Positions 19,945 through 30,977 are shown, counted from the first letter of the stretch. The stretch is 64,000 nt of DNA from Sulfolobaceae archaeon (GCA_028277025.1 JAPYVG010000004.1:41001-105000), one strand, 5' to 3'. Program-made: numbers and translations. The notes: a model not told the origin generated them from the sequence alone.

Positions 19945-20331
19945 TTGCAATTAACTTTACCGTGTGAGTATTCGGTAAAGGAGATATTACCAGCTATAAG
20001 GGCTATTGTCGCCGAGAAATTGGTTAACGAAAAGAAGGTCTCTATTTATAAGGCTGCCGAATTGATGGGTTTAACTCCAGCCGCTGTAGAAAATTATATT
20101 AAGAAGAGGAGAGGAATAGCTGTTAAAGAAATTCTCAGAAAGGACAAGAGGTTTATGGATTTGATAGACTCTTTTACTGATAATATTTTAAACAGTAATG
20201 TAAGAAATCAGTTAGCGTCTTATTATTGTATACTCTGTGCTGAAGGTAAGAAAACTTTATCTAAGAACGGTTATCAGCTCTCTCCTTGTCTTGTAGAAAG
20301 TTTATCCTATGATTTTTCTTTTAAGAAATGA
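19945..20331 (+). CDS. HTH transcriptional regulator (COG2522-like) with Cys cluster
   Basis: 128 residues. Residues 5-75 form a helix-turn-helix (LPAIRAIVAEKLVNEK ... KAAELMGLTPAAVENYIK), as in small archaeal COG2522 regulators. The C-terminal part has CILC followed by a later Cys, possibly metal-binding. The start is TTG 19945, because the frame is stopped at 19936. Its position just after nrdJ allows a role in nucleotide metabolism, but a target is unproven. It overlaps the convergent gene by 30 bp. Confidence 0.65.
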   Translation: MQLTLPCEYSVKEILPAIRAIVAEKLVNEKKVSIYKAAELMGLTPAAVENYIKKRRGIAVKEILRKDKRFMDLIDSFTDNILNSNVRNQLASYYCILCAEGKKTLSKNGYQLSPCLVESLSYDFSFKK

Positions 20332-21354
20332 TTCGAGCATTTTCTTTATTTTAATTCTTACAAACTGTATTCCGTACCTTCTGATTGGAATTCTAACTCT
20401 ATCAAACTCTGTGTTTAATTCCTCCTTTAAGTTTCCCTGAGGGTCTAAAATCTCCGTGCTTATTATTCTACCGGATATATTAAATGTGAAAATTATTGGG
20501 TCTGGGTTAATGTTTACTAGTCCCATTATTAATTCCCCATTATTATATCGGAGAAAGAACGGTATTACGCCGGCTGGGTAAATATAGTACAAGGGTAATC
20601 TAAATGTGGGTTTGCAGTCTAGTTTAATTATGGGGTTTTGCAAGTTCCATGCTATTTGATAGGGTTTTACCTCTTTCCAGTTATCACTTTCTATTACCAT
20701 AATCTCGTCATTGCCTTCAATGTGCAATGTTCCCTCTATGTTTTCCAATTTAAATGGGGATTTGCTAATTAATGAGTAAGTTTTAGTTAGTTCTATCGAG
20801 AAAAGGTTTGATACGCCATTTACCTTTTCTGAGGATCCTATGAAAAATGGGTTGAGATAATAATAAGTGGGGTTTAAAAAGCCTAGATTAAGCTTATCTT
20901 TTCCTCTTAGGATAATAATTTTGTATTTTTCCTTCTTCTCTTCACTTTCTGGGTTTTCTGTTAGTTCTCCACTTCTCATATAAACTCTTTTATTTTCTAT
21001 CCAATCAATTCTATCCCATGGAGACGGGTTGAAGTAACTTTCCCCTTCTTTACATGGTATTAAGTCTACGATTAGTCTCTTTAGAGAATTTACGTCTATT
21101 TTAAAATTCCAGCCTAACTGTGTTTTTTCTAAAGGCGTGCGTATGTAAGCTTTTTCTCCTTTTCCTATCGTGTTTATTTTGGTACCGTCTGGCCCTATTA
21201 TTTCCGCATTTCTTTTCCATTCTATTTCTTCACTTATAAAGGAAAGTAATTGTGGTGATTGTTCTAAGTTTAGAATTTCGTCCTCTATTTCTACTCTCTT
21301 TATTTTTGGAAATGGGAAATCAGCGGCTACCTTTATCAAATCATCTAGTTTCAT
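20302..21354 (-). CDS. Conserved hypothetical protein, beta-rich
   Basis: 350-residue cytosolic protein: no signal peptide or membrane helix. It is rich in beta-strand-like and aromatic segments, including WDRIDWIENKRVYM, NPTYYYLNPFF and PLYYIYPAGVIPFFL. I do not recognise the family. It lies 50 bp after gatE on the same strand, so it may be the last gene of a gatD-gatE transcript. The spacer between them is unusual (see findings). Start ATG at 21354. Confidence 0.55.
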   Translation of the reverse strand: MKLDDLIKVAADFPFPKIKRVEIEDEILNLEQSPQLLSFISEEIEWKRNAEIIGPDGTKINTIGKGEKAYIRTPLEKTQLGWNFKIDVNSLKRLIVDLIPCKEGESYFNPSPWDRIDWIENKRVYMRSGELTENPESEEKKEKYKIIILRGKDKLNLGFLNPTYYYLNPFFIGSSEKVNGVSNLFSIELTKTYSLISKSPFKLENIEGTLHIEGNDEIMVIESDNWKEVKPYQIAWNLQNPIIKLDCKPTFRLPLYYIYPAGVIPFFLRYNNGELIMGLVNINPDPIIFTFNISGRIISTEILDPQGNLKEELNTEFDRVRIPIRRYGIQFVRIKIKKMLESFLKRKIIG

Positions 21355-21404
21355 AAGCGGTCAAGCTCATCATTTTGATCCGCCAAATGCCTTTTCATCA
21401 TGTT

Positions 21405-23306
21405 TCAGGTTCGGGGGTAATTCTTCATCTTTTCCCGTATTAATTCTGATACTCTTTTACCATCAGCTCTTCCTCTAACCTTAGACATGACTTTACCCAT
21501 TATTATATTAAATGCTTTTTCTTTCTTTTCTTCGATTTCCTTTATGTTTTCAGCTATGACTTCATCTATTATCTTCTCTAATTCACTGTCACTTATACGT
21601 GAGTATTTATTTATTATTTCATCTACGTTTTTCTCAGAAGAGGCAGTCTCTAACAATATGTCTTGAATAGAGTCCTTAGATATTTTATCATCATAAATAG
21701 CCTTTACTATTTTCTCTATAACATCGTCTGTGATAATTGTTACATCTCCTATTTTCTTTTTAACATATTTAAGGTTGATTTCCAGCAAAGATGCTATGGT
21801 TATTGGCTGTACTTTTGGCGAGTATTTCTTTATAAGTTCCTCAAATAAATCAAGTCTGGGACTGTTAAGTATTGCGTTTGCGAGTTCTTGGTTTAAGCCG
21901 AGTTCAATTAGTTTTTTCAATTTTACTTCTGGGCTTTCAGGCATAAAAGACTTAGCTAATTCTATGATTTCAATGTCTATTCTTCTTGGTGGTATATCAG
22001 TTTCTGGGTACATTCTAGCAGACCCAGGCTGTGGTCTCATAAATCTAGTACTACCGTCTTCTAATGCAGCTCTAGTCTCTTTAGGAACTCCTTTAAAGGC
22101 GTATAAAATTCTGTCTTTTATCGTATTTATCGCTAATTCTAATTTCTCTCTGCTAGATACTATTAATACGAAAGCATCATTTTCTCCTACGTTTAACTCT
22201 TTTTTAACCTCATTGACCTCATCTTGTGTTATACCATAATTTGGCAATTCATCAGAATGGAATATTCCTCCTAATCCCGCTAATACTCTAACGTAATCTG
22301 CAACTTCAGTCCCAAACCTTCTGTTAGGCATTAGTTGCCATCCGAATATTCCTCTAAACCCTGCAACTTTCATGCCATATACTAATGAGCCTTTCTCCAG
22401 CTCTTTTTTAACTAACTTACTATTAGTGTCCTTAAACACGTGAGTTAAATCCTTTGGAATAAATTCCTTAATTATTTTTTCCTCTGTTAATCCCCTCTTT
22501 TTTAATTCCTCTTTAATTCTTAGTAACTCATACTGTCTTCTGGCTTCATTTCTTATTATATCCGGTATTAATTCTAATCTTTGAACGCCTTTAATTTCAG
22601 TCTTTACTCCACCACTTATCGAAACGTTTAAATCTTGTCTTATTGTTCCAATACCTCTTTTTACTTTTCCAGTAAGCCTCATTAGTTGTCCTATTTTAAA
22701 AGCTACTTTTTCTGCTTGCTCCGGGGAATGAATATCTGGTGCTGTGGATATTTCAATTAAAGGTACTCCTAATCTGTCAAGGCTGTAAACGGTTTCTAAT
22801 GGGTTTTCAGTTACTTTCCTTGCGGCATCTTCTTCAATTGCAATTGTTTGTATTCCTATTCTTTCTCCCTCTACATCAATATATCCGCCAAGTCCTATTA
22901 TTGCAGTTCTCTGGAACCCAGTGGTATTTGAACCGTCAATTACAATTTTCCTCATTACATAAACTTCGTCCACAATAGTGCTGTTTAGTGCCATTGCTAT
23001 TGCCAAAGCTATTGCTAAAGCTTCTTCGTTAAGCGGATGGGGAGGTTCCTCATCGCACTCTACTAAACAAGAGTTATTAGAGACTTGATAAACGTACTTT
23101 TTACCTTTTTGCCATTCGAACAACGCAGCTACGTCAACTTCTCCTAGTTCACTAAAGGATGGACGCAAGTATCTCTCTAAAGTATAATGATAATTCTCAG
23201 TTAGTTCAGTACTACAGTTGCAGAATAATTTATTATGTGAGTTTAATTGTTGGTGTATCTCTAATCCTACTTTTAATCCTAATTTACTGTAATCTAATTC
23301 TGTCAT
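21405..23306 (-). CDS. gatE: Glutamyl-tRNA(Gln) amidotransferase subunit E
   Basis: 633-residue archaeal GatE. With GatD it converts misacylated Glu-tRNA(Gln) to Gln-tRNA(Gln), replacing glutaminyl-tRNA synthetase. The N-terminal GatB-like kinase fold shows GLEIHQQLN and CSTE, and the AspRS-like insertion and the C-terminal YqeY-type tail ([17 protein letters not shown]) are visible. It overlaps gatD by 23 bp, so the two are coupled. Confidence 0.95.
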   Translation of the reverse strand: MTELDYSKLGLKVGLEIHQQLNSHNKLFCNCSTELTENYHYTLERYLRPSFSELGEVDVAALFEWQKGKKYVYQVSNNSCLVECDEEPPHPLNEEALAIALAIAMALNSTIVDEVYVMRKIVIDGSNTTGFQRTAIIGLGGYIDVEGERIGIQTIAIEEDAARKVTENPLETVYSLDRLGVPLIEISTAPDIHSPEQAEKVAFKIGQLMRLTGKVKRGIGTIRQDLNVSISGGVKTEIKGVQRLELIPDIIRNEARRQYELLRIKEELKKRGLTEEKIIKEFIPKDLTHVFKDTNSKLVKKELEKGSLVYGMKVAGFRGIFGWQLMPNRRFGTEVADYVRVLAGLGGIFHSDELPNYGITQDEVNEVKKELNVGENDAFVLIVSSREKLELAINTIKDRILYAFKGVPKETRAALEDGSTRFMRPQPGSARMYPETDIPPRRIDIEIIELAKSFMPESPEVKLKKLIELGLNQELANAILNSPRLDLFEELIKKYSPKVQPITIASLLEINLKYVKKKIGDVTIITDDVIEKIVKAIYDDKISKDSIQDILLETASSEKNVDEIINKYSRISDSELEKIIDEVIAENIKEIEEKKEKAFNIIMGKVMSKVRGRADGKRVSELIREKMKNYPRT

Positions 23307-24633
23307 GGTGCCACCTCGGGAAATATTCTGGTAGGTGAATATAATTTATCTCTCCAGCAAAATTAGTTAGCATGAGTTCTTTAATCTTATCTAAATCGGT
23401 CTCGTGTGCTAGTACCCACATAAGTTTTACTAAAGCCGTTTCTGGTAACATATCCTCAAGTGGGACTACTCCGACTTTTTGAAGAAGTCTACCCGTGGTA
23501 TAAACGTTCATGTTTACTCTCCCGAAGAGGCATTGTGAAGTCATGCCTACAAATATTCCCTCTTTCGTAGCTTTTCTGAAGGCATCATAAAATTCCGTAG
23601 AAGTGTGCCCAAGTCCTGTTCCTTCAACTATTATCCCCCTTATTCCTTTTGAGATTAAATAATCTATAATGTCTGGTGACAAGCCTGGATAATATTTAAG
23701 TAAAAAGACTCTTGTATCGAATTTAGCGTCTAAATTGTTTTCTCTATCCCTCACGTGATAATCCTCTCTCAACATTTCGATCTTCTTCTCTTTGAAGTAA
23801 ACTTTGGCTAACGGTATGCCATTTATTGTTTGGAAAGCGTCTCTTCTACTGGTGTGCATTTTCCTAACTTTTACACCCCTATGCACTAAAGTATAAGTAT
23901 CTGAAGTTTCGCCGTGCATGTTGATAACTACTTCAGCAAATGGAGAATTTTTGGCAGTAAGGACTGCAGTAAATAAGTTTATTGGAGCGTCACTACTAGG
24001 CCTATCACTACTTCTTTGCGAACCTACAAACACTATAGGCCCCGTTAAACTCTTGAACGAGAACGCTAGTGCTGATGCTGTATATGCCATTGTGTCTGTT
24101 CCATGTGCGATAACTACTCCTTTATTTCCTTTATCTAGTGCTTTTTTTGCCTCTTCCGCTATTTTTATCCAGTATTCTGGTTTCATATTTTCACTTAATA
24201 TAGAAAAGAGTACTTGTGCGCTAATTTTAGCTATTTCATTTATTTCTGGCATGAATTCTATTATTTCTTCAGTAGTCAAGGCTGGCCTTACAGCACCTGT
24301 CTCGTATTCTATTTTACTTACAATAGTACCACCAGTGCTTATTATCATTACTTCAGTCTGTCCGTTTTCTTCATTCTTCTCTTCTTTTTTACTTTCCTCT
24401 TCTCTTCTTTTTCCCTTACTTAATACTCTAAATTCGCTAATTGAATTGATGGAAATCCCTATATTATACCCATTATCAAGTTTTATGACTATAATATCGT
24501 CGTCTTTAGAATAGGTTGGCATTAAAACTCCTCTAATTGTAACACCGTTCTTTTTTAACTCAACTAAGTCTCCTATATCAGCATTAAACTTATTTAAAAA
24601 ATCTAATGCTTTTCCGAAATAACTTTCTGGCAT
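23284..24633 (-). CDS. gatD: Glutamyl-tRNA(Gln) amidotransferase subunit D
   Basis: 449-residue glutaminase subunit of GatDE, of the type I L-asparaginase family. An N-terminal beta domain of about 85 residues precedes the asparaginase domain with ISTGGTIVS (catalytic Thr, about residue 98) and [11 protein letters not shown] (about 177). It releases ammonia from glutamine for GatE. ATG at 24633 is preceded by an AT-rich TATATAA stretch suitable for a promoter. Confidence 0.95.
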   Translation of the reverse strand: MPESYFGKALDFLNKFNADIGDLVELKKNGVTIRGVLMPTYSKDDDIIVIKLDNGYNIGISINSISEFRVLSKGKRREEESKKEEKNEENGQTEVMIISTGGTIVSKIEYETGAVRPALTTEEIIEFMPEINEIAKISAQVLFSILSENMKPEYWIKIAEEAKKALDKGNKGVVIAHGTDTMAYTASALAFSFKSLTGPIVFVGSQRSSDRPSSDAPINLFTAVLTAKNSPFAEVVINMHGETSDTYTLVHRGVKVRKMHTSRRDAFQTINGIPLAKVYFKEKKIEMLREDYHVRDRENNLDAKFDTRVFLLKYYPGLSPDIIDYLISKGIRGIIVEGTGLGHTSTEFYDAFRKATKEGIFVGMTSQCLFGRVNMNVYTTGRLLQKVGVVPLEDMLPETALVKLMWVLAHETDLDKIKELMLTNFAGEINYIHLPEYFPRWHHDRIRLQ

Positions 24634-24665
24634 ATATAAACTAAAGAAGGGAGCAACTAAAAATA

Positions 24666-24827
24666 TTACCTGGCTACTGCCTTAGCTTGTGGTGCTTTTA
24701 GTACTCTTCTTTCGTATTCAAGCCTATTCCTAACTCTCGGCACTTCTTTATGCTTCTCTTTTTTGGGCATTTTTGGTGTAGCGTTTCTAACTTTCCCAGC
24801 CTTTGTTAATGAACCGTGGGATGGCAT
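24666..24827 (-). CDS. rps30e: Ribosomal protein eS30
   Basis: 53-residue small-subunit ribosomal protein found by reading the reverse strand. [19 protein letters not shown] and the basic [14 protein letters not shown] segment are diagnostic of eS30. It is highly basic, with no ubiquitin-like leader, as in other archaea. It is divergent from nop5; gatD lies downstream on the same strand. Confidence 0.93.
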   Translation of the reverse strand: MPSHGSLTKAGKVRNATPKMPKKEKHKEVPRVRNRLEYERRVLKAPQAKAVAR

Positions 24828-24888
24828 ATTTAATTATTATGGGAGGAAAAATTTAAACTTAAGTGTTAAATAGTGTGACTGAGAGCTG

Positions 24889-26109
24889 ATGAAAATATTC
24901 CTAGTAGAACACGCGATAGGGTCATTTGCTTATGATGAAAATGGTAAGCTTATAGACTACGTTTTAAATCCAAAGGACTTAGGAAAAGTAGTTGATGCAC
25001 TTATACAAAACGAAAAAGGAGTTCCTTTACCGAGTGCCATAGAATTGATAAACAAGCTAAAACCAGAGGAAGTTATAGTTGAAAATGAGGCTGAAGTCCC
25101 AGAGGTACAGAAATTAGGAGTAAAAGCTTCATTTTCTATTCATAATTTAGGTAGCAAGATTTTCAGAGAAAATTTAGTTAAAGTAGCGTTAGATACGAAA
25201 TTTGCTAACTCTGAACAAGAAGTTTATAGCTTTCTTTATGATGTAGCTTTTGAGTATACTAGAAGAAAATTAAGAAGTGAAGCAAGCAAGAGAGACTTAC
25301 TTGTTATTCAAGCAATCAGAGCTATAGATGATATTGATAAAACTATTAATCTATTCTCCGAAAGATTACGTGAATGGTATAGCATACATTTCCCTGAATT
25401 GGACAAGTTGGTTGATGATCATAGAGTTTATGCAGATATTGCATCGAAGTTCGGTTATAGGGATGAAATAACTGAAGAAGGGCTTTTGGATTTAGGATTA
25501 AGTAGGGATAAAGTACAGAGGGTTATAAGTGCCGCTAAGAGAAGTATAGGTGCAGATATAAGCGAAGATGATTTGAAGTCCATAAAAATGTTAAGCGATG
25601 CAATATTGGAGCTTTACGATATACGTAGACAGCTAACCGATTATGTGGAATCCGTTATGAAGGAGGTTGCACCTAATGTGACTGCGTTAGTAGGGCCTAC
25701 TTTGGGCGCTAGGCTATTAAGTCTTGCGGGAAGTTTAGAGGACTTAGCTAAAATGCCAGCTAGCACTATTCAAGTTTTAGGTGCTGAAAAGGCATTATTC
25801 AGGGCGTTAAGGAAGGGAGGTAAACCGCCTAAGCATGGAGTTATATTCCAATATCCAGATATTCATAACTCACCGAGATGGCAGAGGGGTAAAATCGCTA
25901 GAGCTTTAGCTGCTAAGCTAGCTATAGCTGCCAGAGTAGATGCGTTTAGCGGTAGGTATATCGGTGATAAATTAAACGAGGAGTTAAAGAAGAGGATTGA
26001 GGAGATAAAGACTAAATATGCTCAACCTCCTCCAAGGAAACAAGAACAAAAACCTAAGCAAAAAAGTATTAAGGGTGGAGGTAGAGAAAAGAGAAATAAA
26101 AAGAGGTGA
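24889..26109 (+). CDS. nop5: Nop5 (Nop56/58), C/D-box RNP core protein
   Basis: 406-residue scaffold of the archaeal box C/D RNP, binding L7Ae-guide RNA and fibrillarin for 2'-O-methylation of rRNA and tRNA. The Nop domain is clear: [20 protein letters not shown], then [20 protein letters not shown] and [21 protein letters not shown] Lys-rich tail of about 30 residues ends the protein. The stop lies just before the fibrillarin ATG, and GAGGTGA across the stop serves as the ribosome-binding site. Confidence 0.95.
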   Translation: MKIFLVEHAIGSFAYDENGKLIDYVLNPKDLGKVVDALIQNEKGVPLPSAIELINKLKPEEVIVENEAEVPEVQKLGVKASFSIHNLGSKIFRENLVKVALDTKFANSEQEVYSFLYDVAFEYTRRKLRSEASKRDLLVIQAIRAIDDIDKTINLFSERLREWYSIHFPELDKLVDDHRVYADIASKFGYRDEITEEGLLDLGLSRDKVQRVISAAKRSIGADISEDDLKSIKMLSDAILELYDIRRQLTDYVESVMKEVAPNVTALVGPTLGARLLSLAGSLEDLAKMPASTIQVLGAEKALFRALRKGGKPPKHGVIFQYPDIHNSPRWQRGKIARALAAKLAIAARVDAFSGRYIGDKLNEELKKRIEEIKTKYAQPPPRKQEQKPKQKSIKGGGREKRNKKR

Positions 26110-26114
26110 GAGTT

Positions 26115-26813
26115 ATGTCGTTAGAGGTTGTCAGAGTATCAGAGACAAACTTTGAGAATATTTACGAATGTAGTTATGCTGACGGTACTACTAGGTTATG
26201 TACTAAGAATTTGGCCCCAGGGTACAGTGTTTATGGGGAGAGGTTAATTAAATATAACGGTGTTGAATATAGGGAATGGAACGCGTTTAGGAGCAAACTC
26301 GCTGGTGCAATTCTCAAGGGCTTAAAACATAATCCTATTGTAAAGGGTTCTAAGGTTCTTTATTTGGGTGCGGCTTCTGGAACTACACCCAGCCACGTCT
26401 CTGATATAGTAGAGCTTCAGGGGAAGGTTTATGGTATTGAGTTCTCTCCTAGAGTCGTTAGGGAGCTTTTACTAGTTGCTCAACGTAGACCTAATCTATT
26501 TCCCATAATTGCTGATGCTAGATTTCCACAGTACTATAGACTTTTAGTTGAGGATGTTGATGTGGTTTATGTAGACATAGCTCAGCCAAATGAGACTGAA
26601 ATAGCCGTATATAATGCTCATTTCTTTTTGAAGAGCAAAGGTTATTTAATGCTTGCAATAAAGGCTAGAAGCATTGATGTTACTAAAGACCCTAGAGAGA
26701 TTTACAAGATTGAGGTGAAGAAATTAGAGGATTCTGGGTTTGAGGTTGAGGAAGTTATTCAGTTAGACCCCTATGATAAAGATCATGCAATGGTTTTAGC
26801 TAAGTTCAAGTGA
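26115..26813 (+). CDS. flpA: Fibrillarin-like rRNA/tRNA 2'-O-methyltransferase
   Basis: SAM-dependent methyltransferase of the C/D-box RNP. Motif I region [24 protein letters not shown] and [13 protein letters not shown] are present; about 232 residues. A GTG at 26106 is possible, but ATG 26115 has GAGGTGA five bases upstream and fits family length. Its direct partner nop5 is the gene before it. Confidence 0.95.
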   Translation: MSLEVVRVSETNFENIYECSYADGTTRLCTKNLAPGYSVYGERLIKYNGVEYREWNAFRSKLAGAILKGLKHNPIVKGSKVLYLGAASGTTPSHVSDIVELQGKVYGIEFSPRVVRELLLVAQRRPNLFPIIADARFPQYYRLLVEDVDVVYVDIAQPNETEIAVYNAHFFLKSKGYLMLAIKARSIDVTKDPREIYKIEVKKLEDSGFEVEEVIQLDPYDKDHAMVLAKFK

Positions 26814-26817
26814 TATT

Positions 26818-27240
26818 ATGATAGATAAGATTTTTGAGCTAGGGTTAAGGAATTCAATCTCTTTCTATCCGGATGAATTCGTTACAATAAAGGAAGCATT
26901 AGAGGGCAAGAATTATGTTACAATTTCTGGGTCATATAAACACTATTTTGACAAAACTGAATTAGAGAAGTTATCTTCAAAAATCCCTATTTATATGTGG
27001 GATTTGGTTAGGATCCCATTTGTTATAGTTAAGACTTTAAACGTAGGAGAATACTTGATTAATGGATCAGATTGGGATAAAAAGGCAATAAATATTCTAT
27101 TAAATAAACAGGAATTTTCAGTTTGTTTATACACTGGAGATGTTGAAAGGCTTATAAAAGAATTTAAATCACTAATATTTATAACATTAAGTCCCATAGG
27201 GAGTGCACCGATAGAGGATGATGAAAATGACTACTATTGA
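26818..27240 (+). CDS. UPF0216 (DUF61) family protein
   Basis: 140-residue protein whose size and layout resemble the archaeal UPF0216/DUF61 family (MIDKIFELGLRNS ... YFDKTELEKLSSKIPIYMWDLVRIP). Function is unknown. It lies four bases after flpA and overlaps the next gene, placing it in an RNA-modification operon. The acidic C-terminus (EDDENDYY) is in the overlap. Confidence 0.75.
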   Translation: MIDKIFELGLRNSISFYPDEFVTIKEALEGKNYVTISGSYKHYFDKTELEKLSSKIPIYMWDLVRIPFVIVKTLNVGEYLINGSDWDKKAINILLNKQEFSVCLYTGDVERLIKEFKSLIFITLSPIGSAPIEDDENDYY

Positions 27241-28126
27241 CGAACTGGCTAGTATACTAAAGAAAAGAGAATTTAGTTACTCTATAATAGAATACCCAGA
27301 AAAAAAGAAGTCAGTTGACATAATAGCAAAAAATGATAAAAACATAGAAGGAAAGACTTTAGTTCTTAAAGTTTCTGATAAAAAACATAACAAAATTTTA
27401 AATGATTTGAAGAAATTAGCTGAGGTTAGCAACGCGTTACCGATAGTTGTTAACGATGAGGTGGAGGAGGAAGTAGTAAGTGAGAGAGATAATGTGTTAG
27501 TTATGAACAAATATACATTAGAAAAAATGATAGAAGGAGAAAAACTGTTTCTTATGAGAACTAGAGGCGGTATATTTGTGAAAATTAATTCTAAGGTACT
27601 TAAGCAAAAAAGACAGGAAAAGGGGATGAGTCTGGGAACATTAGCTGAAAAGTTAGGAGTATCTAGAATTTCAATTTATGATTACGAGAAAGAAGACTCA
27701 TACGTTTCACTTGAGGTTGCTGAAAGGTTAGTTGAGCTGTTTGGAGAGGAGGTTATCGGGAATATACTAGATGATTTCAAAATTAGTTCCTCAGAGATTC
27801 AAGATTCTGTGAATAAAATAGATGATGAATATGGCAAATTAATAAAGAACTTAGCCGATAAAGGGTTTAAGGTTGTAAGATTTGAATTCACAGCGGTTGA
27901 CTTGGCAGCAATTAAGAGTGATAAAAAATTATTTTTCTGTATAGATGCTGATTTTCCTTCAACTTCTTTGAAGAAATTTAATGAGGCTAAGAAATTAGTT
28001 TCAAAAATAAATGCTAAACTATATATTATTACAAGAAACCAACGTAATCATAAAATTTATGAGAAAGAGAATTTTAATGTCTATGAACTAGGTCAGTTAA
28101 ATGAGATCATAGATGAGATTGATTGA
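27227..28126 (+). CDS. XRE-type HTH regulator with nuclease-like N-terminal domain (COG1395-like)
   Basis: About 299 residues. An N-terminal alpha/beta domain of about 110 residues is followed by a Cro/CI-type HTH (residues 122-175: LKQKRQEKGMSLGTLAEKLG, VSRISIYDYEKEDSYVSLE). A C-terminal alpha/beta domain resembles the N-terminal one. This fits the archaeal COG1395 regulators. In-frame ATGs at 27218, 27221 and 27227 are possible; 27227 has the better spacing from AGAGG. It overlaps trm1 by 14 bp. Confidence 0.75.
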   Translation: MTTIDELASILKKREFSYSIIEYPEKKKSVDIIAKNDKNIEGKTLVLKVSDKKHNKILNDLKKLAEVSNALPIVVNDEVEEEVVSERDNVLVMNKYTLEKMIEGEKLFLMRTRGGIFVKINSKVLKQKRQEKGMSLGTLAEKLGVSRISIYDYEKEDSYVSLEVAERLVELFGEEVIGNILDDFKISSSEIQDSVNKIDDEYGKLIKNLADKGFKVVRFEFTAVDLAAIKSDKKLFFCIDADFPSTSLKKFNEAKKLVSKINAKLYIITRNQRNHKIYEKENFNVYELGQLNEIIDEID

Positions 28127-29264
28127 GACAAAAGAGGGTAAAATCAGACTTCTAATACCTGATCCTAGTGAATATTCTAAAGGAGGTAGGTTTGATCCTT
28201 CTTGGGCACCGGTGTTTTACAATCCTAAAATGGTAATGAATAGGGATATTAGTGTACTCGTTAACTCTGTAATAAAACCAAAAATTGTAATAGATGCACT
28301 CTCAGCTACTGGTGTTCGTGGTATTAGATATTATGTAGAGGTTGGAGGGATAAACGAACTAATCATGAACGATATAGACCCTATTGCAGTTGAGTTGATA
28401 AAAAAGAATATGGAGCTAAACGGGGTCACTGGAAAGGTATTCAATAGGGATGCTAATTCATTATTAAATGAACTTAAGGGTGACTTTATAGATATAGATC
28501 CTTTCGGTTCACCTTCTAAGTTCTTATTGAGCGCATTTAACTCATCAATTAAAGGAGGTTATGTTGCTATAACTGCGACAGATTTATCAGCATTAGTTTG
28601 TTCATCAAAAACTTCTGCGAGAAGGAAATATGATATCATTTGTGAAAAGTTAAGTTTTTCTAAAGAATTGGGTATTAGGGGGTTAATTTCTAAGGCTATT
28701 AGAGAAGCCTCTATAATTGAAAAAGCCACAGTTCCTATATTCGCCTATTATCACGAATATTATTATAGAGTATTTTTTAAAATTAATAGAGGTGCTAAAA
28801 AGGCAGATCACTTACTTTCTAAGTTAAAATACTTTTATGAATGTCCTTCTTGTGGTTATAGAGATAAAAATGATTATTTAGAAGAGAGGAAATGTCCTAG
28901 ATGTGGTTCTAAGCTTAGAGTTTACGGTCCAGCATATGACGGCCCTATATATGATAAAGAGCTTTTGATACAAATAAGGGATAAACTTAAGGAGTTTAAT
29001 TATTTTCAATCCCTTGTTTCCATAAATAAGCTTTTAGATAAAATTTATATGGAATCGGAGATTTCTGAGCCCTTTTATAAATTAGATTTTATATCATCTA
29101 GGCTAAAGGTTAATACTCCTAAAAGGGATAAGGTGATAGAATGTTTAGGTGGAAAAGCTTATCTAACCCATTTTGATGAGGTAGGCATAAAAACTAACTT
29201 TAGCTTAGATGAAGTGAAGGAGTGTATTAAAAAAGTCTCAACCACTAGCACTAATATTAGATAA
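28113..29264 (+). CDS. trm1: tRNA (guanine26-N2)-dimethyltransferase Trm1
   Basis: 383-residue enzyme dimethylating G26 of tRNA. SAM-binding and catalytic parts are visible: DALSATGVRGIRYYVE, the IDPFGSP motif and GYVAITATDLSAL. The Trm1 zinc-binding CPSCGY ... CPRCGSKL follows (about residues 247-270). It ends an operon of RNA-modification genes and overlaps the convergent TFE-beta gene by 27 bp. Confidence 0.94.
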   Translation: MRLIETKEGKIRLLIPDPSEYSKGGRFDPSWAPVFYNPKMVMNRDISVLVNSVIKPKIVIDALSATGVRGIRYYVEVGGINELIMNDIDPIAVELIKKNMELNGVTGKVFNRDANSLLNELKGDFIDIDPFGSPSKFLLSAFNSSIKGGYVAITATDLSALVCSSKTSARRKYDIICEKLSFSKELGIRGLISKAIREASIIEKATVPIFAYYHEYYYRVFFKINRGAKKADHLLSKLKYFYECPSCGYRDKNDYLEERKCPRCGSKLRVYGPAYDGPIYDKELLIQIRDKLKEFNYFQSLVSINKLLDKIYMESEISEPFYKLDFISSRLKVNTPKRDKVIECLGGKAYLTHFDEVGIKTNFSLDEVKECIKKVSTTSTNIR

Positions 29265-29621
29265 AATATACCTAGAGAGAAGTGTACAAGTTGATGGATT
29301 TATTATACTTCCGTTACCACATTTATTTAGATTTTTACATGTAAAACAGGGTATATCAGTCACAGAATCCAAATTTACCCATATATTTATTGATATCTCT
29401 TCCTCGTTAACATATAATTTTATAATATTTTTACCGTTTTCTTTTACAGATTTTTTCCTAATTTTTTTCTTATCTATTAATTTTTTAATTATAAGATTTG
29501 CGGTTCTATTATCTAGTCCTAATTCCTTAATAAGCTCCCTCTGTGGAATTCCCCTTTCTCCAGCTTCCTTTATCTTTTGATAGATAAGGTCTTCGTAAGA
29601 AATCGTGTCTGATTCCATCAT
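29238..29621 (-). CDS. TFE-beta, winged-helix/Fe-S subunit of the archaeal TFE factor
   Basis: About 127 residues. A winged helix (IYQKIKEAGERGIPQRELIK ... RTANLIIKKLIDKKKI) is followed by four cysteines in CFTCKNLNKC ... STC, the expected cubane Fe-S site. This matches TFE-beta, the homologue of RNA polymerase III subunit hRPC39 that pairs with TFE-alpha to help open promoters in Sulfolobales. Two neighbouring ATGs and an upstream GTG are possible starts. Its place next to the TFB gene supports the call. Confidence 0.85.
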   Translation of the reverse strand: MMESDTISYEDLIYQKIKEAGERGIPQRELIKELGLDNRTANLIIKKLIDKKKIRKKSVKENGKNIIKLYVNEEEISINIWVNLDSVTDIPCFTCKNLNKCGNGSIINPSTCTLLSRYILSNISASG

Positions 29622-29677
29622 CTTCACCGTGTTGGCTAATATAATATTATATCATTTCCTCCTTATTTACTTTTTTA

Positions 29678-30565
29678 TCACAGTCTAACCTCTATGTCAA
29701 AGTTACTTATGATCTCTTTATATCTGTTTCTTATTGTGACTTCTGTAATATTTAATGTATTTGCAATATCTTTTTGCGTCTTCTTTACATCCATTAAAGT
29801 ACTAATAAGATACACACTGGCAGCCGCAAGTGCGGTATATCCTTTACCGCTTGTTAAACCGTGTCTATGCATCAGATCAACAAGTTCAGATGCTTTTGAT
29901 GAAACATAAGCCGGTAAGTTTAATTTTTCTGTTATTTTAGGTATGTACTCTGTTGGCTTAATGTTCGGTCTAAAGCCTCGAACCTGTTTTGCTACCTCCT
30001 GTACTCTTTCCAATGCTCTCCATAACTCTGAGGCCGGTAAGTTGTATGAAATCCTTATTTCTTGTAATGACTTGGGAACTCTGTTTACTTGACACGAGTA
30101 ATAAATGACCGCGGCAATGAGGGTATACATGTCTATTCTTCTAGCCTTTCCCTCCTCTATTAGCTTTCTTATTAATAATGCTGCAGTCTCTTTAACGTGT
30201 TCGGGTAAGTTTAGCCTTGAGGCTTCGCTATTAAGGGTTGATAGATATGTTACAAGTTTTCTCTCTTTTGCGTTTACTCTTATTTTGTTTTGAATCAATC
30301 TGAGCTTAAGCGTTTTCATCCTGTCCTTAGCCCTTATATAGCCCCCTCCTATTCTGGTCGTTATTCCATAATCATGGACTTTAGGGGTTATAGGCCCGCC
30401 AACTCTTTCTCTTTCTAGTCTATCTTGTTGCGTGTAAGCCCTCCATTCAGGTCCTTGATCGATGATTAGTTCGTCAAATACATAACCGCAGTTCGTGCAG
30501 ACTAATCTTCCGGTTTGCGGGTCGTGAGTTATAGAATCTTCTCTGTTACATTCTGGGCATCTCAT
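29678..30565 (-). CDS. tfb2: Transcription initiation factor TFB (TFB2 type)
   Basis: TFIIB homologue recruiting RNA polymerase to TBP-bound promoters; about 295 residues. A complete zinc ribbon (CPEC ... CTNCGYV), B-reader core [11 protein letters not shown], and two cyclin folds ending in the HTH that contacts BRE ([20 protein letters not shown]) are present. The intact zinc ribbon and neighbours suggest TFB2, not the main TFB1. ATG 30565 lies 7 nt after GGAGGA; an ATG at 30571 is also in frame. It is coupled to gar1 upstream. Confidence 0.92.
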   Translation of the reverse strand: MRCPECNREDSITHDPQTGRLVCTNCGYVFDELIIDQGPEWRAYTQQDRLERERVGGPITPKVHDYGITTRIGGGYIRAKDRMKTLKLRLIQNKIRVNAKERKLVTYLSTLNSEASRLNLPEHVKETAALLIRKLIEEGKARRIDMYTLIAAVIYYSCQVNRVPKSLQEIRISYNLPASELWRALERVQEVAKQVRGFRPNIKPTEYIPKITEKLNLPAYVSSKASELVDLMHRHGLTSGKGYTALAAASVYLISTLMDVKKTQKDIANTLNITEVTIRNRYKEIISNFDIEVRL

Positions 30566-30567
30566 AT

Positions 30568-30837
30568 TCATCTCCTCCTCTTCTTTTCTATAATTTCTAC
30601 AAAAATTTTTCCCTTTGGTTCTGTTCCTTTTAATGGGTAAACCAAAATATACGGATTGTTTGTATTCCCTATAACATCCAGTATTTTTCCTATTCTATTA
30701 CCATTCTCGTCTACAAGTATTTTTCCTATATAATTTGTTTTATCATAATCTATGTCTTTTCTGGCTTTAATTAACCATTTATTTTTCAGTGTAATTTTAT
30801 AGAATTCCCCTACTTCAATGAGTTTTAGCCTTTTCAC
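30568..30837 (-). CDS. gar1: Gar1, H/ACA RNP protein
   Basis: 89-residue beta-barrel protein of the H/ACA pseudouridylation [37 protein letters not shown] is the Gar1 core; the tail is basic (KKRRR). The gar1-tfb gene order is widespread in archaea, supporting the call. Confidence 0.9.
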   Translation of the reverse strand: MKRLKLIEVGEFYKITLKNKWLIKARKDIDYDKTNYIGKILVDENGNRIGKILDVIGNTNNPYILVYPLKGTEPKGKIFVEIIEKKRRR

Positions 30838-30966
30838 AACATGTATATAGGCTTTTGTATATTAGTTAATATTTATAATAATACCTTATTGAGTTAGGAA
30901 TGGTATTACGGATTCTTAGGATTGAAATTATGGGGTTCATTGCTTATTAGCAAGAGTGTTTACAAA

Positions 30967-30977
30967 TAAACATATAA
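30967..30977 (+). promoter_or_regulatory. TATA box of the coiled-coil gene
   Basis: AACATATAAC about 27 nt before ATG 31002, implying a leaderless transcript. Confidence 0.45.
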
